Shown in pieces: positions 8,203 to 10,186 of a stretch of DNA of 10,186 nucleotides; position 1 is the first letter of the stretch, and each line of letters opens with the position of its first letter. The notes below the pieces were generated by a model. It had not been told where the DNA came from. It worked only from the letters and a program-made list of their open reading frames with translations, and searched no databases. This DNA is from Euperipatoides rowelli. Its lineage: Eukaryota; Onychophora; Udeonychophora; Euonychophora; Peripatopsidae. Made by a program: the position numbers and the translations under genes. Location of the stretch: assembly GCA_003024985.2 (NCBI GenBank), contig PXIH01S0020529.1. One strand, given 5' to 3'.

Positions 8203-8311
8203 CTAATCTTGATAAACTAAGTTTTCAAGATTAGATGCCCAAGCAAAAAAAACATCTACATATTCAGAGAATATGTAGAAGAATTTCCAGGACATTTTCA
8301 AGAGTTGAAAA
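8203..8311. repeat. Cluster of three hairpins with three-base loops
   Basis: Hairpin 1: CTAATCTTGA (8203-8212) and AAAC (8214-8217) pair with GTTT (8221-8224) and TCAAGATTAG (8225-8234), giving 14 bp with one bulged T and loop TAA. Hairpin 2: TCTACATATTC (8255-8265) pairs perfectly with GAATATGTAGA (8269-8279), loop AGA. Hairpin 3: TTTTCAA (8295-8301) pairs with TTGAAAA (8305-8311), loop GAG. Stems are too short for an ordinary pre-miRNA. No open frame or promoter is seen around them. Confidence 0.7.
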
Positions 8312-8743
8312 CTTTTCTGATTCGATGAGAAAAATCAATAACATGACATCATACATGTTTCCAAGTTATTCACTTCTAAGCACAGTGGCTAATGTGGGGA
8401 AATATTGAAATAAAAAACAACTATTAAATCTCTCAAACCACCCATGGTTTACAACAATCTGTTTTCTTTAAAGATTTAGGCCAAGCTACCGATAACAGGG
8501 TTCAATTTTAGCACTATTCCTGTGTTCCAAGAATTTTAAAAATCATATGGGAAGTAAAAATTTAAAATCTAATGTTCCGTTGAAATAGTAGAAAAATTGT
8601 TTTTTAAGCCATTTAATATTAGCAATTGCTGATTAAAGCATTGTAGAATATAACTAACTAGATTCGTTACTGTATTCACACATGCATTTCTGCATTATTT
8701 CTATTTTTCTTGCTTTGTTCCCTTAATCTCATTATTATTTGCG
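8312..8743. other. Gene-free AT-rich stretch with small palindromes
   Basis: No coding region is supported. It holds AACATG/CATGTT (8340-8359), AAACCA/TGGTTT (8435-8450) and the 10-bp palindrome AGCAATTGCT (8621-8630), none beyond what AT-rich DNA often shows. Confidence 0.55.
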
Positions 8744-8813
8744 TTTATTATTATTTATGAATAACAAAAATACAAAGAAAAATGTCCTTAGCCCTTTGTT
8801 AAGGATGGAGGAC
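8744..8813 (-). mobile_element. Possible second retroelement 3' end, inverted
   Basis: On the minus strand the order is a GTCCT/AGGAC and TCCTTA/TAAGGA stem-loop (8813-8784), then a T-rich run with TTTGTATTTTTG, then AATAAATAATAATAAA-like sequence ending near 8744. This repeats the layout of the plus-strand element at 6652-6744 (GTCC/GGAC hairpin, TTTGTATTT-rich spacer, AATAAA) but without a clean hexamer array. The parallel may be chance, since T-rich DNA and AATAAA are common here. Confidence 0.22.
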
Positions 8814-8926
8814 AAATTTACAATAATAGAAAGATTTAAAACATACAATAGGCTACATATAAAAGCAAAGACAGAATGCTTTAACATCAATCGTTATTTC
8901 AATACAAAGTAACATATGAACAAANA

Positions 8927-9160
8927 TTAGCGCATTTACGAGTATTTTTATCATTTTAAGTTAGCGCATTTATGAGTATTTTCTTTCATTTTAAGTTATT
9001 AGCGCATTTACGAGTATTTTCTTTCAGCATTTTAAGTTATTAGTGCATTTACGAGAATTTTCTTCATTTTAAATTTTTAGTTCTTTATCAATTTAAGTTA
9101 TTAGCGCATTTACAAGTATTTTCTTCCTTTTTTTTAAGTTATTAGTGCATTTACGAGAAT
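8927..9160. repeat. Minisatellite, about six units of 34-41 bp
   Basis: The conserved head TTAGYGCATTTAYRAGWAT begins at 8927, 8961, 8999, 9040, 9101 and 9142. Each full unit continues with a T-rich TTTTCTTTCATTTTAAG-like body. Intervals are 34, 38, 41, 61 and 41 bases; the 61-base interval contains a decayed copy in which the head is reduced to TTTTAGTTC (about 9076-9100). Units alternate GCGC and GTGC, and later units carry ACGAGAAT instead of ACGAGTAT, so the array has subtypes. A CpG-containing head in an AT-rich context makes it stand out. There is an assembly ambiguity (N) at 8925, at the left edge. Confidence 0.93.
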
Positions 9161-9572
9161 AAATTAAACAGAGTTATTTTCATCTGGTCTGACTTGGAGT
9201 TAAGATGAGTGCATAATATTGCTTAGAAAAACTCATTCTTAACAAAAAAAATATTCTCATTTTGTATAAGATAGAACTTCACTTAAATACTTTTCATAAA
9301 ATGTCTATTTGTAGATAGCCTACTGTACAAGACTACATATATGACTACATTAGCTTAGGCTAGTTAAAATTTATAATATTCTTCACCCCCACCCCAAAAA
9401 AAAAAAAAAAAAACCACAAGTTTTAAAAATTAAAATGTAAACAGTTTAATTAAAATAGGCCTATGTAATTTTGAATTAATTATGATTGAAATGGCTATTT
9501 ATTTTGTTTGATAAAACCTGAATCAAGTTCAATTTTATCTCTTCCTGACAGGTTTATAAAGGAAAATAAAGC
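9161..9572. other. Gene-free AT-rich stretch
   Basis: It lies between the minisatellite and the repeat-like island. It contains TAGCCTA/TAGGCTA (9316, 9356), TACTGTA (9321-9327), the C-rich/poly-A tract ending at 9413, and TAGGCCTA (9456-9463). No gene is seen. Confidence 0.55.
9396..9413 (+). repeat. Poly-A run of 18 bases after a C-rich tract
   Basis: CACCCCCACCCC is followed directly by A18. A C-rich segment ending in poly-A could be the 3' tail of a retro-inserted sequence, but nothing upstream identifies one. Confidence 0.5.
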
Positions 9573-9687
9573 TAGGGTTACCAGAAGTCTTGATTTTCCC
9601 GGATTGTCCCAATATGTGGCCTCAAATCTCTTTGTCCCGAAAAGAGGTTTTGGGACCGTTGAATATCCCGGTTTATCAAAACTAGGA
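9573..9687. mobile_element. Repeat-like island beginning TAGGGTTACCAG; possible transposon end fragment
   Basis: This 115-bp patch is rich in TCCCGG/GTCCC words (9598-9603, 9606-9610, 9634-9639, 9666-9671) and stands out from AT-rich flanks. It starts TAGGGTTACCAG and ends AAACTAGG. Within it GTCCC-G-AAAA (9634-9643) and TTTTGGGAC (9648-9656) form a stem around GAGG with one bulged G. Both strands are open across it (plus 9508-9738, minus 9698-9495), but the peptides are simply translations of the repeat. From memory, GGGTTACCAG plus spaced CCCGG/GTCCC motifs occur in termini of some hAT-type elements; no matching inverted terminus is present elsewhere in the window. Treat the class as unproven. 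Confidence 0.4.
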
Positions 9688-9877
9688 AAAAAAATCATGG
9701 AAAGTGCAATTTTTTACTTGTTTTACAATTATTACTGGTAATTGTTAAACTAAACCTAACTACAGTGGTTAATATTGTATTAATAAAACTATAGTTCATT
9801 CAGTGCCATAGATGCCTACTGTTTTTTTAAGCTGCCTTTACTTGCATCGTCGTATTGGGGAAACTGGAGGTGCAACG

Positions 9878-10019
9878 CCTAGTCTTCCAAATAACATTTT
9901 CTCATGTTAAGTTTCAAGCTTGAATTGCCAACACTAGCGACATACAGTGCATGATTGCTGGAATTTGGGTCAAAATTTTCAATTATGTGACTCAAATAAA
10001 TGTGATTTGGAAGGCTAGG
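9878..10019. mobile_element. MITE-like element with 22-bp terminal inverted repeats
   Basis: The left arm 9878-9899 (CCTAGTCTTCCAAAT then AACATTT) and the reverse complement of 9998-10019 (CCTAGCCTTCCAAAT then CACATTT) agree at 20 of 22 positions, separated by 98 bases. Similarity extends weakly outward (CAA-C and CAAGC before CCTAG). The interior has no open frame of note but contains the 12-bp palindrome TTCAAGCTTGAA (9913-9924). A GGTGC direct repeat lies at 9869-9873 and 10018-10022, but the right copy overlaps the arm, so it is not a clean target-site duplication. Size and structure suit a small non-autonomous DNA element or a foldback; a non-canonical hairpin RNA is the alternative. Confidence 0.55.
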
Positions 10020-10027
10020 TGCTTGTC

Positions 10028-10071
10028 ATTTTACACATATGGTCGACTTGAACAATGATAAAGTGTAAAAT
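10028..10071. repeat. 9-bp inverted repeat ATTTTACAC / GTGTAAAAT
   Basis: Perfect arms at 10028-10036 and 10063-10071 enclose a 26-base loop. It lies just outside the inverted-repeat element at 9878-10019 and may be unrelated. Confidence 0.6.
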
Positions 10072-10186
10072 AATATAAAGATAATGTTTATTTTAAATGG
10101 ACTTTTTTATTTTAAAATTTGAAATAGATTTTATATCCAAATTTATATTGTTCTAATTTATATTTCATCTAAAAATCGATACCGTA

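Noticed and set aside
9495-9741. Overlapping plus and minus frames of 77 and 67 codons
   Set aside because: Both are translations of the CCCGG-rich repeat-like island; open on both strands because of composition, not coding.
1-10186. CRISPR array, bacterial operon, rRNA or mitochondrial insertion
   Set aside because: No regularly spaced repeat-spacer pattern (the minisatellite has similar, not unique, spacers), no ribosome-site-led coding, and no recognisable rRNA or mitochondrial gene sequence.

Overview
This window looks like intergenic or intronic DNA from an animal nuclear genome, most likely an arthropod. It is very AT-rich (roughly 70-75% A+T by eye) and full of homopolymer runs. It has no dense operon-like coding, shows eukaryotic splice signals, and carries many short palindromes, a minisatellite and what look like decayed transposon fragments. 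The abundant TAGGCCTA, TAGGCTA and TACCGGTA words remind me of hemipteran (planthopper-like) genomes, but that is memory and was not tested. Three ambiguous bases (552, 574, 8925) point to a draft assembly.

The only coding sequence I can defend is on the minus strand at 5386-5120. It is a first coding exon with an initiator in good context, a complete BED-type zinc finger, and a consensus 5' splice site exactly at the exon end. It would be the N-terminus of a ZBED or hAT-transposase-derived protein. The rest of that gene should lie at lower coordinates, but I find no convincing second exon in the 5.1 kb available.

Layout: 1-1700 is AT-rich with no gene recognised and a TACTGTA hairpin at 107-128. 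A GC-richer island at about 1700-2090 holds the longest open frame of the window and ends at a splice-donor-like site; it may be an exon or a decayed retroelement ORF. A second pair of GC-richer islands (3190-3360 and 3478-3570) is unrecognised. At 4707-4905 there is an imperfect tandem duplication whose two copies differ by exactly one 8-bp TAGGCCTA. The BED exon follows at 5120-5403. From 5670 to 6640 the DNA is AT-rich with a foldback of T and A runs around a 14-bp palindrome. At 6652-6744 there is a LINE/SINE-like 3' end (hairpin, TATTTG repeats, AATAAA), and a possible second one lies inverted at 8744-8813. Strong hairpins cluster at 8203-8311, a minisatellite of about 34-41 bp units lies at 8927-9160, a repeat-like island at 9573-9687, and a MITE-like inverted repeat at 9878-10019.

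No genes can be seen to work together here. The window is mainly of interest as a record of small repeat dynamics: the dispersed TA-core-TA palindromes, the one apparent insertion or deletion of such a palindrome, and several fragments with mobile-element architecture. I see no convincing new multi-gene system.
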